A DNA stretch of 64,000 nt from Oscillospiraceae bacterium (GCA_902802045.1 CADCKQ010000007.1:1-64000); one strand, 5' to 3'; positions 1-8,885 are shown, numbered from the stretch's first letter. Numbers and translations: made by a program. The notes: a model not told the origin generated them from the letters alone.

Positions 1-1
1 A

Positions 2-1477
2 CTGTTTCTTAAGAGCGGGGCAGATGAGTATACTCTGATGAATCCTTCTTCTGCGCCGGGTATCCTGGATGAGGCATATATACTGTCCGGATACGATTTC
101 ATTATCCCTAACGGGACAGAAATATTAATGCCGGTTACTACAGAAGATGTGAAAGATCCCGACACAGGGGCCATCTATACGATTCCGGTTTCTGCACCTT
201 CGCTGACCGTAGCATCCGACAGTAACCTTACAATAGAATCGGGAGCTAAAATATCTACTGAATATAAGATCGACATAAACGGACAGCATGCTGCTGAATC
301 CGAGATCAAAATAGAAGGCGGACTTACCATTGAGAGCGGCGCAGAAGTCAAGATAGGCGGTTCGCTGGAAATAAGCGAAGAAGGGACTCTTTCCGGCGAC
401 GGGATAATTAGCGGAAGCAATGATTTTGCAAAACTGATATACAAATCCAAAAAATCTGATACGACGATCAATGCTGAAAATATAGGGGTCAGGATCGATT
501 CAAAAGCAGAATGTTTAAACTGCCATGGCGAATGCGATATATATATCAATGCGGATCTTAATAAGCTTATCAGCAACGGAACAGCCAGAATATTTGTCAT
601 ACCCGATACGCCGGATAGTGTTAAAGTCAATACCATACAGGCCGATAAAAACTGTTCTGCAGATATATTTCTTCCTGAATGGCCGTACGAAGCGTTCGGA
701 TATGAAACAACTGATTGCAGGAAGGAATTTGCTGCAACAGACATCATTGGCGAAGGTGCGCTCAATCTGCATAGCGGACTTATGATAGTCAGCGGAGACA
801 TATCCGTATCTGAAATGAACCTGAACGGAATACTGGTATATTCCGGAAAAAACGGGATCTCAACTCCTAGCATCACAACGCTTTCAAATAATGAACTGGT
901 ATTTGCATCTGCAGATACAGGACCGGTTTCAGGGGGAACAGTTATATCGACGGTAAGGACCCAGGAACTTGAATTTACTTTTACTGAAAAAGCAGTAAAG
1001 ATAGAAGTTGCGGATCCAGATGATATTTTATACAGATCCGGCACATTCTCCGAGAAAAACCAGACGTATGCGACTGTTCTGAATAATCTGGAATGCACGG
1101 AAAGTACCGACGATAATATTTTTACGAATATACGGGTTGTATATAAAGAAAACGGAACGGTAAAAGTTGTAAATCTGACAGAAGACTCTTCAGGAAGTAT
1201 TCCGACTTCTGATATTGTCAATATTACTGTAATGTTCGAAAATATCGAACCCCATATATTCCCCGCAGGAACGCATGTATCTACAAATACGGCATACACA
1301 GGATCCGGTATTCTTGGCGAAGGCGGAATGATCAATACAGACGGGAGCAGCATCTTAATTGTTATCCCGAGCAGTTCCGACCCGGAGGACCCCGATACTC
1401 CTGTTGATCCTGAGGATCCCGATGTTCCTGCAGATATAACCGGCACATCTCTGACAGCAACAGCTCCTCATTATTAA
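2..1477 (+). CDS. Surface/adhesin-like repeat protein, 5' end outside window, frameshifted at 3' end
   Basis: The frame is open from base 2 with no start needed, so the gene begins left of the window; the first ATG at 38 is probably internal. The visible part is rich in Ser, Thr, Gly and Asp, with repeated 'TIESGA' and 'GGxLxISEEG' segments typical of beta-helical, right-handed surface repeats. Near the end there is a Pro/Asp/Glu linker (DPEDPDTPVDPEDPDVPAD). Translation stops at 1477, but the next frame carries on with a plausible C-terminal domain up to 1856, so I think this is one gene with a one-base frameshift. No LPXTG sorting signal or membrane anchor is visible. Exact function unknown; the extracellular location is inferred from composition. 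Confidence 0.6.
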   Translation: MFLKSGADEYTLMNPSSAPGILDEAYILSGYDFIIPNGTEILMPVTTEDVKDPDTGAIYTIPVSAPSLTVASDSNLTIESGAKISTEYKIDINGQHAAESEIKIEGGLTIESGAEVKIGGSLEISEEGTLSGDGIISGSNDFAKLIYKSKKSDTTINAENIGVRIDSKAECLNCHGECDIYINADLNKLISNGTARIFVIPDTPDSVKVNTIQADKNCSADIFLPEWPYEAFGYETTDCRKEFAATDIIGEGALNLHSGLMIVSGDISVSEMNLNGILVYSGKNGISTPSITTLSNNELVFASADTGPVSGGTVISTVRTQELEFTFTEKAVKIEVADPDDILYRSGTFSEKNQTYATVLNNLECTESTDDNIFTNIRVVYKENGTVKVVNLTEDSSGSIPTSDIVNITVMFENIEPHIFPAGTHVSTNTAYTGSGILGEGGMINTDGSSILIVIPSSSDPEDPDTPVDPEDPDVPADITGTSLTATAPHY

Positions 1478-1856
1478 CACCGAGATCGGAAATGTAAGAA
1501 TAGAAAAACAAGATCTGGAAAAACTGATCTCACAAACAAAGAGCAAGAGCTTCAGGCTTGTTATATCATCACGGGAAGAAGAAACGGAAGCCGGAACAAA
1601 AACCGTGTATACGGTGTCCCTGTATTCGGGCAATGTGCTGATAGGGAACATAGAAGGCCTGTATACGATCTCGCTTCCCTATGAGCTCAAACAAGGCGAA
1701 AACGCAAAAGACATTAAAGTAATGGGGACATATTCTGACGGGCGCAGCGAAGAGATAAACTGCACTTTTGACGAAGCAACGGGAATGGTGATATTCTGGA
1801 CGAACAGGCTCGGAGATTTTACGATTACATTCAGTGAGCCTTCCGAAAATATCTGA
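1455..1856 (+). pseudogene. Out-of-frame C-terminal domain of the preceding surface protein
   Basis: This frame is open from 1455 after a TGA at 1452 and has no convincing start or ribosome site. The translation (TEIGNVRIEKQDLEKLIS..., then a segment with TYSDGRSEEINCTFDEATG) ends in a pattern like 'G.V.FWTNRLGDFTITFS', which resembles the closing domain of many clostridial surface proteins. Dropping one base between about 1460 and 1477 joins it to the upstream frame directly after the Asp/Pro linker. It is therefore either a genuine frameshift mutation, a base-call error or, less likely, a recoding site. A hairpin terminator follows immediately, consistent with 1856 being the true gene end. 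Confidence 0.6.
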
Positions 1857-1864
1857 TAATATCT

Positions 1865-1903
1865 TATTCCCGCCGCAACCCATATTTTGCGGCGGGATAA
1901 TTC
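1865..1903 (+). terminator. Hairpin terminator after the surface protein
   Basis: ATTCCCGCCGCAA at about 1866-1878 pairs with TTGCGGCGGGAT at 1887-1898 around a short loop, and a T-rich stretch follows. It separates the surface protein from the TIR genes. A TTG at 1887 that opens the next reading frame lies inside this stem, which argues against its use as a start. Confidence 0.7.
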
Positions 1904-1937
1904 CTTTTCTGAACGTACTTTTTTAAAGAGGTTTTTT

Positions 1938-2750
1938 ATGGATCAGAACAAAAAATACGATATCTGTATTTGCAGTACCAAAAAGGATGAGCGCTGGATA
2001 AAGATCCTGTACGACAGTATCATGAAGTACAGACTCCCTTCCGGTGTAATACTGCCTGACCCGGATCTGACATATAACAGAATTTATACCGATCCGACAG
2101 AATCAGAGTATGATGAGAAGACTGAAGAGATTCTGGCTTCAAGCAGATATCTGCTGATAATATGTTCACCTGCTGCCAGAGCATCAAAACCGCTTTCCGA
2201 CAGACTTGTCAGATTCAAGGACATGAATGACGGAGAAAACGTTATAGCCGTTTTGGTTGAAGGAGAACCGCAGGAATCGTTTCCTCCGGAGTTCATTGAA
2301 GAAAAACATGTCCGTCGGCTGATGCCGGACATGAGCGTTGTTGAATATACTGAAACCGTTGAACCGGTCGCCTCGGATATCAGGGCGGGGGACAGTAAAG
2401 AAGCGAAACAGAAACTCAGATATGAGACTGTACGTATTGTCGCCTCAGTGCTCGGACTGCATCCCGATGTGCTTGAGCGGAGACATGAAAAACGAAGGCA
2501 AAGAGCTATCATAACTGTTGCTGTGAGCGCTTCTCTGATTCTTTCCGTTATAGCCGGTATTTTCCTTGGTTTCGGTCTGAAGGCAAAGCATGAAGGTGAT
2601 ATATTCACCAGACAGACGGAGATCAGTACTGAAGTGGCCGAGCGGCTTACTAAAGAACTTCCCGATCAGTTTTCGGATATTCCCGAAGCAAAGCAGGCGA
2701 TCGAAGAGATAATAGCCGAAGCTCAAACGGATCTATACGGGGAGGAATGA
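1938..2750 (+). CDS. Membrane-anchored TIR-like protein with degenerate active site
   Basis: About 270 residues. The ATG at 1938 has AAAGAGG at 1925-1931; the open frame begins at 1887 inside a terminator stem, so I reject that start. Residues 5-150 look like a TIR fold: KKYDICICSTKKDERW, then an IICSP strand and an AVLVEGEPQESFPPEF strand. The next gene has a closely matching layout (CST..., TPEESFPP). Where that protein has SSEWVDRE, this one reads ASKPLSDR, so the catalytic Trp and Glu positions hold Pro85 and Arg89. A basic stretch (HEKRRQR) precedes one membrane helix at about 190-214, giving a cytosolic TIR and a short outside tail. The stop lies 2 bases before the next gene's start, so the two are surely co-expressed. 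Probable partner or decoy of the following TIR-TPR protein; that role is inferred. Confidence 0.7.
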   Translation: MDQNKKYDICICSTKKDERWIKILYDSIMKYRLPSGVILPDPDLTYNRIYTDPTESEYDEKTEEILASSRYLLIICSPAARASKPLSDRLVRFKDMNDGENVIAVLVEGEPQESFPPEFIEEKHVRRLMPDMSVVEYTETVEPVASDIRAGDSKEAKQKLRYETVRIVASVLGLHPDVLERRHEKRRQRAIITVAVSASLILSVIAGIFLGFGLKAKHEGDIFTRQTEISTEVAERLTKELPDQFSDIPEAKQAIEEIIAEAQTDLYGEE

Positions 2751-2752
2751 AA

Positions 2753-4843
2753 ATGGATCAGGAATACAAGTATGATATTTTCATCAGCTACCGCCATAAA
2801 CCTCTTGATGAGACCATTACCCGCAATACTTTCAACAGACTGGAGAGCTATAAGCTCCCGAAAAAGATAATGGAAAAAGGCGGTCAGAATATTAAGAGAG
2901 TCTTCAGGGATACCGAAGAACTTGCAGTAAGCAGGATCCTGACCGACACGATACAAAAGGCATTGTCTGACGCGAAATGTCTTGTAATCGTCTGCTCTAC
3001 TGACACGCCAAGTTCGGAATGGGTTGACCGTGAAGTAGCGACATTTATTGAACTCGGAAAATCCCAGAATATTTATCCGCTGCTTATTTCCGGCACTCCA
3101 GAGGAATCATTTCCTCCGTCTTTGAAACTTGTTCCGGATATAACGGACAGGGTGATGGATGTAAGGGATGAGAGCCTTGATCCGAAGAAGATCCTGGAGA
3201 AGGAAGATACAGAGCTTCTTAAAGTAATTGCACGGGTAGCAGGATGCGGCTTTGCGGAACTTTCAAGAGAGCACAAACTCAGGAAACGGCGCAGGACGTT
3301 GGCAGGCTGGACATCTGCAGCGGCGGTATTTGCACTGGTTGCAGCAGTTTGCCTTTCCTTCTGGAACAGGGCGGAGGAATACAGGGCAGGCGCGGAGAGA
3401 GCTCAGGCCAGTTCCATGATGATGCTGGACAGAATGACATATACGATTCCGGATAAACTTACAGGATATACGGGAACCTATTCAAGGATCGCGGATATCC
3501 TTGAAAAGAACACGATCCAGATAAACGAAATACTTGAGCTTTCAAGGGATAAGGATTCCGTGGAAGATGAGATCGCATCCAATTATGAAAAGCTTGCTAC
3601 CGCATATACGACCCTGGGTTTTTATGAGGAAGCGGAAGAGGCTGAAAACAATGCAATTGACATCTATTCGAAGAGAGCGGAAAAGAGTCTTGAAGGAGCC
3701 GAAACAGAACTGGCGTCAGCCTATAATAATCTTGGAAGGCTGTACAATATTTCCGGCAGGTATGAAAGTGCTTCCGGATCCTTCAGCAAGGCATTGGATC
3801 TTTTGCCGGAGAACAGAGAGGATAAGCTTCTGTTAGCTTCGGTTTTAAGCAATTCTGGAGCAAACTGGGTCAGTCTGGGAGATTATAAGAAGGCAGGAGA
3901 CTGCTTTAAGGAGAGTTCTTCGCTGTTTGAAGACTATACTGCAGAAAAAGGTTATGTCAGCAGAGAATATGCAGACAGCGTGTACAATTACGGAATAGCA
4001 CTTCACTGCGCGGGGAATTACACAGAAGCGGAAGGGCCTTTGGAACAGAGTCTGAGTCTGTATAACGCCATATTTGAGGCCGCTCCCATACAAAACAATG
4101 TTATCAAGCTTCTGAGAGCAAAATCCGCCGCCGGGGCAAATCTGACACAGCTTGCAAGATTTGAAGAGGCGATGGATATATACAGGAGCGCGGAAAATCA
4201 GATCGTATATCTGAGCGATGCTGAGAACATCGAAGCCCGAATGCTTCTGGCAGAGATGTATAATCAGTACGGACTCTGCTATAATATGCAGGAGATATAT
4301 ACTGAAGCTGATATCTGGTTCAGGAAATCAGCGGAACTGTATAAGGAACTGTCGGATAAGACAGGCTCAGATACTTCTAAAGCAAGTGCTGCACTGAGCT
4401 GTTTCAATGTCGGAGTCAATTCTTTCAACGCGGGGGAATATGATATATCACGATCTTATCTGAAAGATGGACTTGATCTGCTGAATCCTGTGAAGGACAG
4501 GATGGGATCGTATTATTCTTCACTTTATTATGCGTGGCTTTCTTATTATGAGATAATCTTTGAGAAAGACTTTCCGCAGGCACTTCGCGATTCTTATACA
4601 GCTGTCAGCCTTCAGCCTGATTCGGTCATGGCATGTCATTACTACGGTTATTCACTTATGTACAACGGTTATTACGAGGAAGCGGGGCAGGTGTTTGATG
4701 CTCTGGCTGCCTTGGGGGAAGGAACAGTCAGAAATATAATCCTGGACTTTGAAGCGCTGACAAAATACGGCATGCATGCGGACTATATGGACACGGTGCT
4801 TGAGAGGATCAGCGATCAGTCTGGACTTCCCGGTAAACTATGA
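2753..4843 (+). CDS. TIR domain - transmembrane - TPR receptor-like protein
   Basis: About 696 residues. I chose the ATG at 2753 because GGGGAGGA at 2739-2746 is 6 bases upstream and the protein then begins MDQ like its neighbour; the ATG at 2747 is too close. The N-terminal TIR domain (residues about 5-150) opens with YKYDIFISYRHKP and has SSEWVDREV with Trp90 and Glu94 at the position of the NADase glutamate in active TIR enzymes. A basic patch (KLRKRRR) then precedes a single membrane helix at about 182-205, which predicts TIR inside and the C-terminus outside. Residues about 230-660 are tandem TPR-like helices (for example EEAEEAENNAIDIYSKRAE, YNNLGRLYNISGRYESASG). TIR domains make protein contacts or cleave NAD; TPRs bind proteins. 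A receptor or defence role is inference. Confidence 0.75.
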   Translation: MDQEYKYDIFISYRHKPLDETITRNTFNRLESYKLPKKIMEKGGQNIKRVFRDTEELAVSRILTDTIQKALSDAKCLVIVCSTDTPSSEWVDREVATFIELGKSQNIYPLLISGTPEESFPPSLKLVPDITDRVMDVRDESLDPKKILEKEDTELLKVIARVAGCGFAELSREHKLRKRRRTLAGWTSAAAVFALVAAVCLSFWNRAEEYRAGAERAQASSMMMLDRMTYTIPDKLTGYTGTYSRIADILEKNTIQINEILELSRDKDSVEDEIASNYEKLATAYTTLGFYEEAEEAENNAIDIYSKRAEKSLEGAETELASAYNNLGRLYNISGRYESASGSFSKALDLLPENREDKLLLASVLSNSGANWVSLGDYKKAGDCFKESSSLFEDYTAEKGYVSREYADSVYNYGIALHCAGNYTEAEGPLEQSLSLYNAIFEAAPIQNNVIKLLRAKSAAGANLTQLARFEEAMDIYRSAENQIVYLSDAENIEARMLLAEMYNQYGLCYNMQEIYTEADIWFRKSAELYKELSDKTGSDTSKASAALSCFNVGVNSFNAGEYDISRSYLKDGLDLLNPVKDRMGSYYSSLYYAWLSYYEIIFEKDFPQALRDSYTAVSLQPDSVMACHYYGYSLMYNGYYEEAGQVFDALAALGEGTVRNIILDFEALTKYGMHADYMDTVLERISDQSGLPGKL

Positions 4844-4911
4844 TGATCAAGATGCTTAATATTTGGAAATCTTTATAAAAGTCCTTATCTTATAGTAAAT
4901 ACTGAACAAAC

Positions 4912-4961
4912 AAAAAGCGGGACAGGCAGGTGCATTTTTGCACCCATCTGTCCCGCTTTTC
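4912..4961. terminator. Bidirectional terminator between TIR-TPR gene and P-loop gene
   Basis: AAAAGCGGGACAG with an inner GCAGGTGCA arm pairs with TGCACCCATCTGTCCCGCTTTT around a TTTTT loop. The stem has an A tract on one side and a T tract on the other, so it can end transcription from both the forward TIR genes and the reverse 4973-6052 gene. Confidence 0.85.
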
Positions 4962-4972
4962 TTTATTGCATA

Positions 4973-6052
4973 TTATTCTTCCAATTCTTCCAGAGCCGAT
5001 CTGCATTCGTTGATTATCCATAATCTGCTGAAGTTGGACAATTCGGCGTTTTCTTCAGCTTTTTTCATTATCGCGGTGATTCCGTCTTTATCGCCGTTTA
5101 CAAAGCATTTATCGATGCTGTCCACTTCATTTATTACGATATCGATCTTTTTGGGAGCGTCGTCCGGCTCTTCTCTGAAGATCGTATCGGGGCTGTCGCC
5201 AAAATATTTGCGATAGCTGTTGATCTTCTCCTCATCGAGAAGATAGTTTCTGACCTCTCTGTCGAACATCTCTTTCCTGTCCTGCAGAATTTCCTTGTCT
5301 CTCTGCATCTCTCTCTTTATGGCGCGAATCTTGGATTTGAGGAAAGAAGTTCCTTTAATGAATACCGCATAATCCTTGAATACGGAAGGATCGTCGAAAT
5401 AAAGATAGATCCAGATCCCGTCGATGATGTATTTCCTGTCTCTGTGCAGCTTCGCATAATCCGTTGCGAACTTTACGAAGTCCACAAATACCTTGTCTTC
5501 ATATTCTTCCTTGGGGATATCGTTCCTCTCCTCGACACCGATATAGTATTTTGCTCCCTCGCCGTTAAAGAAGCTGTAGAACATATCGGAATACTCCTCC
5601 AGCTCATCCATTGTAAAATGATCTTTGGTGAGAAGCAGGTCGTCAAGCTCAATATGATCTGTATCGTCGCCTTCAATGGTCCTTGCCATTATGGATTTTC
5701 CGCTCCCGGAATGCCCGAGAATGAAGCATATGTTTGTTTCGCCCGAATTGAAGCTGTCTTCCTTGTAGTATAGATCCGGCTCAGAAACAATGACGGTGTC
5801 TTTCGGCAGATCCAGGTCTTTAAAGATGTCTTTGTCAGAGATCAGTTTTTCTTTCAGGAGGTAATACATTACAGGCACGTTATGACCCAGGAATTCGTCT
5901 GAGTAATAGTTGGAGAACCGTTTCTGCCTTTTCGGAAGGACCTTGTATCTGAGGTAGATCTTGTCCAGCTCGATCTGCGAGCTTATATTGTCGGTTATTA
6001 TGACAAGTGAAGGGTCCTGAAGCGCCTGTTCCAGAGATGTGTATCTTTCCAT
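4973..6052 (-). CDS. P-loop NTPase / kinase-like protein of unknown function
   Basis: 359 residues. ATG at 6052 with AAAGGAAA 6-7 bases upstream on the reverse strand. Residues 1-100 have no motif I recognise. A clear Walker A (CFILGHSGSGKS) sits at about residue 110-121, followed by DHIELDDLLL, then KYIIDGIWIYLYFDD, a layout like small-molecule kinases such as shikimate or nucleoside kinases. The C-terminal third is charged and helical (IRAIKREMQRDKEIL...). It lies 30 bases after a small Cys-rich gene and probably shares its promoter. No substrate can be named. Confidence 0.6.
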   Translation of the reverse strand: MERYTSLEQALQDPSLVIITDNISSQIELDKIYLRYKVLPKRQKRFSNYYSDEFLGHNVPVMYYLLKEKLISDKDIFKDLDLPKDTVIVSEPDLYYKEDSFNSGETNICFILGHSGSGKSIMARTIEGDDTDHIELDDLLLTKDHFTMDELEEYSDMFYSFFNGEGAKYYIGVEERNDIPKEEYEDKVFVDFVKFATDYAKLHRDRKYIIDGIWIYLYFDDPSVFKDYAVFIKGTSFLKSKIRAIKREMQRDKEILQDRKEMFDREVRNYLLDEEKINSYRKYFGDSPDTIFREEPDDAPKKIDIVINEVDSIDKCFVNGDKDGITAIMKKAEENAELSNFSRLWIINECRSALEELEE

Positions 6053-6082
6053 ATTATTTCCTTTCTGTTGAGCAGTAAGATG

Positions 6083-6307
6083 TTACGATCCTGCCTTCTC
6101 TTTCGCTGCCTGCACAAGCGCGGCGAAGTCTTCATAGTGCCAGCCGCCGGTCGGTTTGGGATGATCGATCTTGTTGAAGAAGCAGGTCGGGATCTCGCCT
6201 TCACGAAGGTTTTTGGCAATGCACGGCGTACAGCCCTGATCGTGGTTTACAGGGTTGTATTGGCATTTTGTATCAGTACATGTACAGAATGATACGGGTC
6301 TAGCCAT
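6083..6307 (-). CDS. Small cysteine-rich protein (DUF6485-like)
   Basis: 74 residues with ATG at 6307 and AGAGGAT upstream. Seven Cys lie in the first half (FCTCTDTKCQYN, QGCTPCIAKN, then PTCFF), a pattern suggesting a metal- or Fe-S-binding knuckle. The arrangement reminds me of the DUF6485 family of clostridial proteins, but I could not check this. The second half (GGWHYEDFAALVQAAKEK) is a short helix. First gene of a two-gene unit with the P-loop protein, transcribed from the promoter at 6340-6368. Confidence 0.6.
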   Translation of the reverse strand: MARPVSFCTCTDTKCQYNPVNHDQGCTPCIAKNLREGEIPTCFFNKIDHPKPTGGWHYEDFAALVQAAKEKAGS

Positions 6308-6339
6308 TTCAGATCCTCTTTAATACATTAATAGAGGAC

Positions 6340-6368
6340 ACTATAACATAAAACATGTTAATCGGCAA
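6340..6368 (-). promoter_or_regulatory. Sigma-A type promoter for the Cys-rich/P-loop genes
   Basis: Reverse strand TTGCCG, 17-base spacer, TATAGT. The same hexamers and spacing, with the same ATG leading into the -10, occur upstream of the lipoprotein at 9911. Confidence 0.6.
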
Positions 6369-6429
6369 TTCCTGCAGAAGATCATTTTAATTATGTTATA
6401 CGTGTGGGCATTTTTATGAATGTCTGTCG

Positions 6430-6458
6430 TTGAAACCCTTGAAGAAGGATGATATAAT
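6430..6458 (+). promoter_or_regulatory. Sigma-A type promoter for alpha-galactosidase
   Basis: TTGAAA at 6430-6435, 17-base spacer, TATAAT at 6453-6458. This leaves a leader of about 105 bases before the gene. The leader contains GC-rich inverted segments around 6505-6530 that may form a hairpin, but I see no recognised riboswitch. Confidence 0.7.
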
Positions 6459-6572
6459 AAACCGCATTTTAAGCACGTACAAGGCCTCGACAATACAGTA
6501 TTCCGGCCGGTTCCCGGAACACGGGACAGCTTCTCGTTATATTAATTACAGCATACTTTTGGAGGATGCGAC

Positions 6573-8801
6573 ATGGGCATTGCCTTTGATAAAATAAGTC
6601 AGACATGGAGCCTGCACACGGCTGATACCAGTTATCAGATGCAGATCGGCCCTTTGGGCTATCTGCTGCACCTGTATTACGGCCGCCGGGTGGAGGAGAG
6701 CACAGCGTATCTTCATCTGCCCCGGGACTGCGGATTTTCACCCAATCCGTACGAACTTCAGGCGGAGCGCAGCTGGTCACTGGACACCATGCCGCAGGAA
6801 TACAGCGGCTCAAACTGCGGAGATTACCGGCTTTCTTCCATACGGGTCGAGACTGCCGACGGAATTTCCGGAGCAGATCTGCGGGTAAAAAGCTGGGAGA
6901 TCTGTCATGGGAAGTATTCTCTTGACGGCCTGCCGTCTTCTTTTGCCCGTGAGGATGAGGCGGAGACTCTGTCTGTCATTCTTCAGGATGAGGCAGCTTC
7001 TGTGGAGGCGGAACTTCTGTACGGAGTCTTTCCCGAGCATAATGTTATAACACGTGCAGTTCGGATCACCAACTGCGGCTCGGCGCCGCTGTATCTGGAA
7101 AAGGCAGCTTCGGCCTGCCTGGATCTGCCCTTCGGAGACTGGGAGCTGCTGCATTTCCACGGCCGTCATGCTATGGAGCGGCAGACGGAGAGATTGCCCG
7201 TCGGCAATACGACCCTGAGCATCGGCTCAAGGCGGGGAGCCTCCAGTCATCAGCACAATCCCTTTCTGATACTTTGTGAGCCTTCCGCCACGGAAGACGC
7301 GGGAGAGTGTTATGCCGCAATGCTTATGCATTCCGGCAGTTTTCGTATGGATGTCGAGAAAGACCAGAGCGGCTCGGTCCGTCTGGTGGCAGGAATCCAG
7401 GATGAAGGTTTTCGCTGGAAACTGGAGCCCGGAGCGCAGTTTGTCTGTCCGGAGCTGATCCTGAGTTACACACACCGGGGGCTCACGGCGTTGTCACATG
7501 ATCTTCACCGTTTTATCCGGAAGCATGTCTGCCGCGGCATTTATGCGTCAGGACCGAGACCTGTACTGCTGAATACATGGGAAGCGGCGTATTTTGATTT
7601 TGACGAGGAAAAGATCCTCCGCATCGCAAGGGATGCTAAAGATATTGGTGTCGAATTGCTTGTTCTGGACGATGGCTGGTTCGGCCGCAGAGATGATGAC
7701 AGGACAAGCCTTGGCGACTGGAAAGAGGATCTTCGGAAGCTGCCCGGCGGTCTCGAAAGACTGGTGGATAAGCTCCATGCAATGGGGTTACAGGCCGGAC
7801 TCTGGCTGGAACCGGAGATGGTCAGCGAGGACTCCGACCTGTTCCGCAGCCATCCGGACTGGGCACTGATCATGCCCGGACGCAAGCCCAGCATCGGACG
7901 CAGTCAGCTGGTGCTGGACATGTCCCGCCCGGAAGTGATCGACTATCTGAGCGATCTTCTGAGCAGTCTGCTGCGCCGCTCAGGCATAGACTATGTGAAA
8001 TGGGATATGAACAGAAATATGACGGATCTGTACAGCGCAGAGCTCCCGCCGGACAGACAGGGCGAGATCGCCCACAGGTATATTCTTGGAGTATACACAC
8101 TGCTGGACCGGCTGACACGCGAATTCCCACGGGTGCTGTTTGAAGGCTGCGCGGGCGGCGGAGGCCGTTTTGACGCAGGGATGCTTGCGTACTGCCCTCA
8201 GATCTGGTGCAGTGACAATACCGACCCCATTGCCCGCCTGAATATCCAGTACGGGACATCCTTCGGTTATCCTCCCGCGACTATGGGTGCCCATGTTTCC
8301 GCGTCACCCAATCATCAGACCGGACGCACAACGCCTCTCGGGACCCGCTTCTGTGTCGCCCTGGCCGGAACTTTCGGCTATGAGCTGGATCCGGGAAAAC
8401 TCAGCAGGAAAGAGCGTGAGGCGATTCAACTGCAGATCCGGGATTATCACCGCTGGCAAAAGCTTCTCGCTCAGGGAGATTACCTGCGCCTTACGGACGA
8501 TCAAAGCCGCTTTGCCGCATGGGAGAATCTTTCCGGAGACAGGAGCGAGTGTCTGGTAAGTCTTGTAATGCGTAATGCGGAGGCCAATCCGAGACCCCTG
8601 TATCTGCGTTTGAAGGGACTGGATCCGAAGGCCGTATACATTCTGGAAGAACAGCAGATCTCTTCGGGATCAGAATATCCGGGTATGAAACAAAGAAGTT
8701 TCACCGGCGCTGCTCTGATGTATGCGGGAATAACGCTCCCTGCGCTTCTGGGCGATTATCCCAGCGCACTGCTCTATTTTAAGCGGCAAGAGCGGGCTTG
8801 A
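6573..8801 (+). CDS. aga: Alpha-galactosidase, GH36 family
   Basis: 742 residues, the usual length of the tetrameric bacterial GH36 enzymes. ATG with TTGGAGGA at 6559-6566. Hydrolyses terminal alpha-1,6-galactose from melibiose, raffinose and galactomannan. The N-terminal beta-sandwich holds RPVLLNTWEAAYFDFDEEK before the barrel; then come LVLDDGWFGRRDDD, YVKWDMNRNMTD with the nucleophile Asp478, FEGCAGGGGRFD, and CSDNTDP with the acid/base Asp548. The 70-residue gap between the two Asp fits the family. No signal peptide, so cytoplasmic. It stands alone without a sugar transporter or regulator, and its codon choice looks more GC-rich than its neighbours (one sampled 60-base line, 7861-7920, has 39 G+C), hinting at transfer. 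Confidence 0.93.
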   Translation: MGIAFDKISQTWSLHTADTSYQMQIGPLGYLLHLYYGRRVEESTAYLHLPRDCGFSPNPYELQAERSWSLDTMPQEYSGSNCGDYRLSSIRVETADGISGADLRVKSWEICHGKYSLDGLPSSFAREDEAETLSVILQDEAASVEAELLYGVFPEHNVITRAVRITNCGSAPLYLEKAASACLDLPFGDWELLHFHGRHAMERQTERLPVGNTTLSIGSRRGASSHQHNPFLILCEPSATEDAGECYAAMLMHSGSFRMDVEKDQSGSVRLVAGIQDEGFRWKLEPGAQFVCPELILSYTHRGLTALSHDLHRFIRKHVCRGIYASGPRPVLLNTWEAAYFDFDEEKILRIARDAKDIGVELLVLDDGWFGRRDDDRTSLGDWKEDLRKLPGGLERLVDKLHAMGLQAGLWLEPEMVSEDSDLFRSHPDWALIMPGRKPSIGRSQLVLDMSRPEVIDYLSDLLSSLLRRSGIDYVKWDMNRNMTDLYSAELPPDRQGEIAHRYILGVYTLLDRLTREFPRVLFEGCAGGGGRFDAGMLAYCPQIWCSDNTDPIARLNIQYGTSFGYPPATMGAHVSASPNHQTGRTTPLGTRFCVALAGTFGYELDPGKLSRKEREAIQLQIRDYHRWQKLLAQGDYLRLTDDQSRFAAWENLSGDRSECLVSLVMRNAEANPRPLYLRLKGLDPKAVYILEEQQISSGSEYPGMKQRSFTGAALMYAGITLPALLGDYPSALLYFKRQERA

Positions 8802-8838
8802 AAAAAGGACCGTTCCAATGATTGGAACGGTCCTTTTT
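8802..8838. terminator. Bidirectional terminator
   Basis: AAAAAGGACCGTTCCAAT pairs perfectly with ATTGGAACGGTCCTTTTT around a two-base loop. It starts directly at the galactosidase stop and also serves the convergent lipoprotein gene. Confidence 0.9.
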
Positions 8839-8885
8839 ATTTCGGAATGCTTTGAAAAGTCATGCAGTCTTATGATCCAATATCC

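Noticed and set aside
175..1446. 423-codon open frame on the reverse strand
   Set aside because: It mirrors the surface protein on the forward strand, which has the more coherent composition; the reverse protein is Ser/Pro-rich with no motif or ribosome site.
1887..1937. Upstream TTG start for the first TIR gene
   Set aside because: It lies in the stem of a terminator and has no ribosome site; the ATG at 1938 has AAAGAGG.
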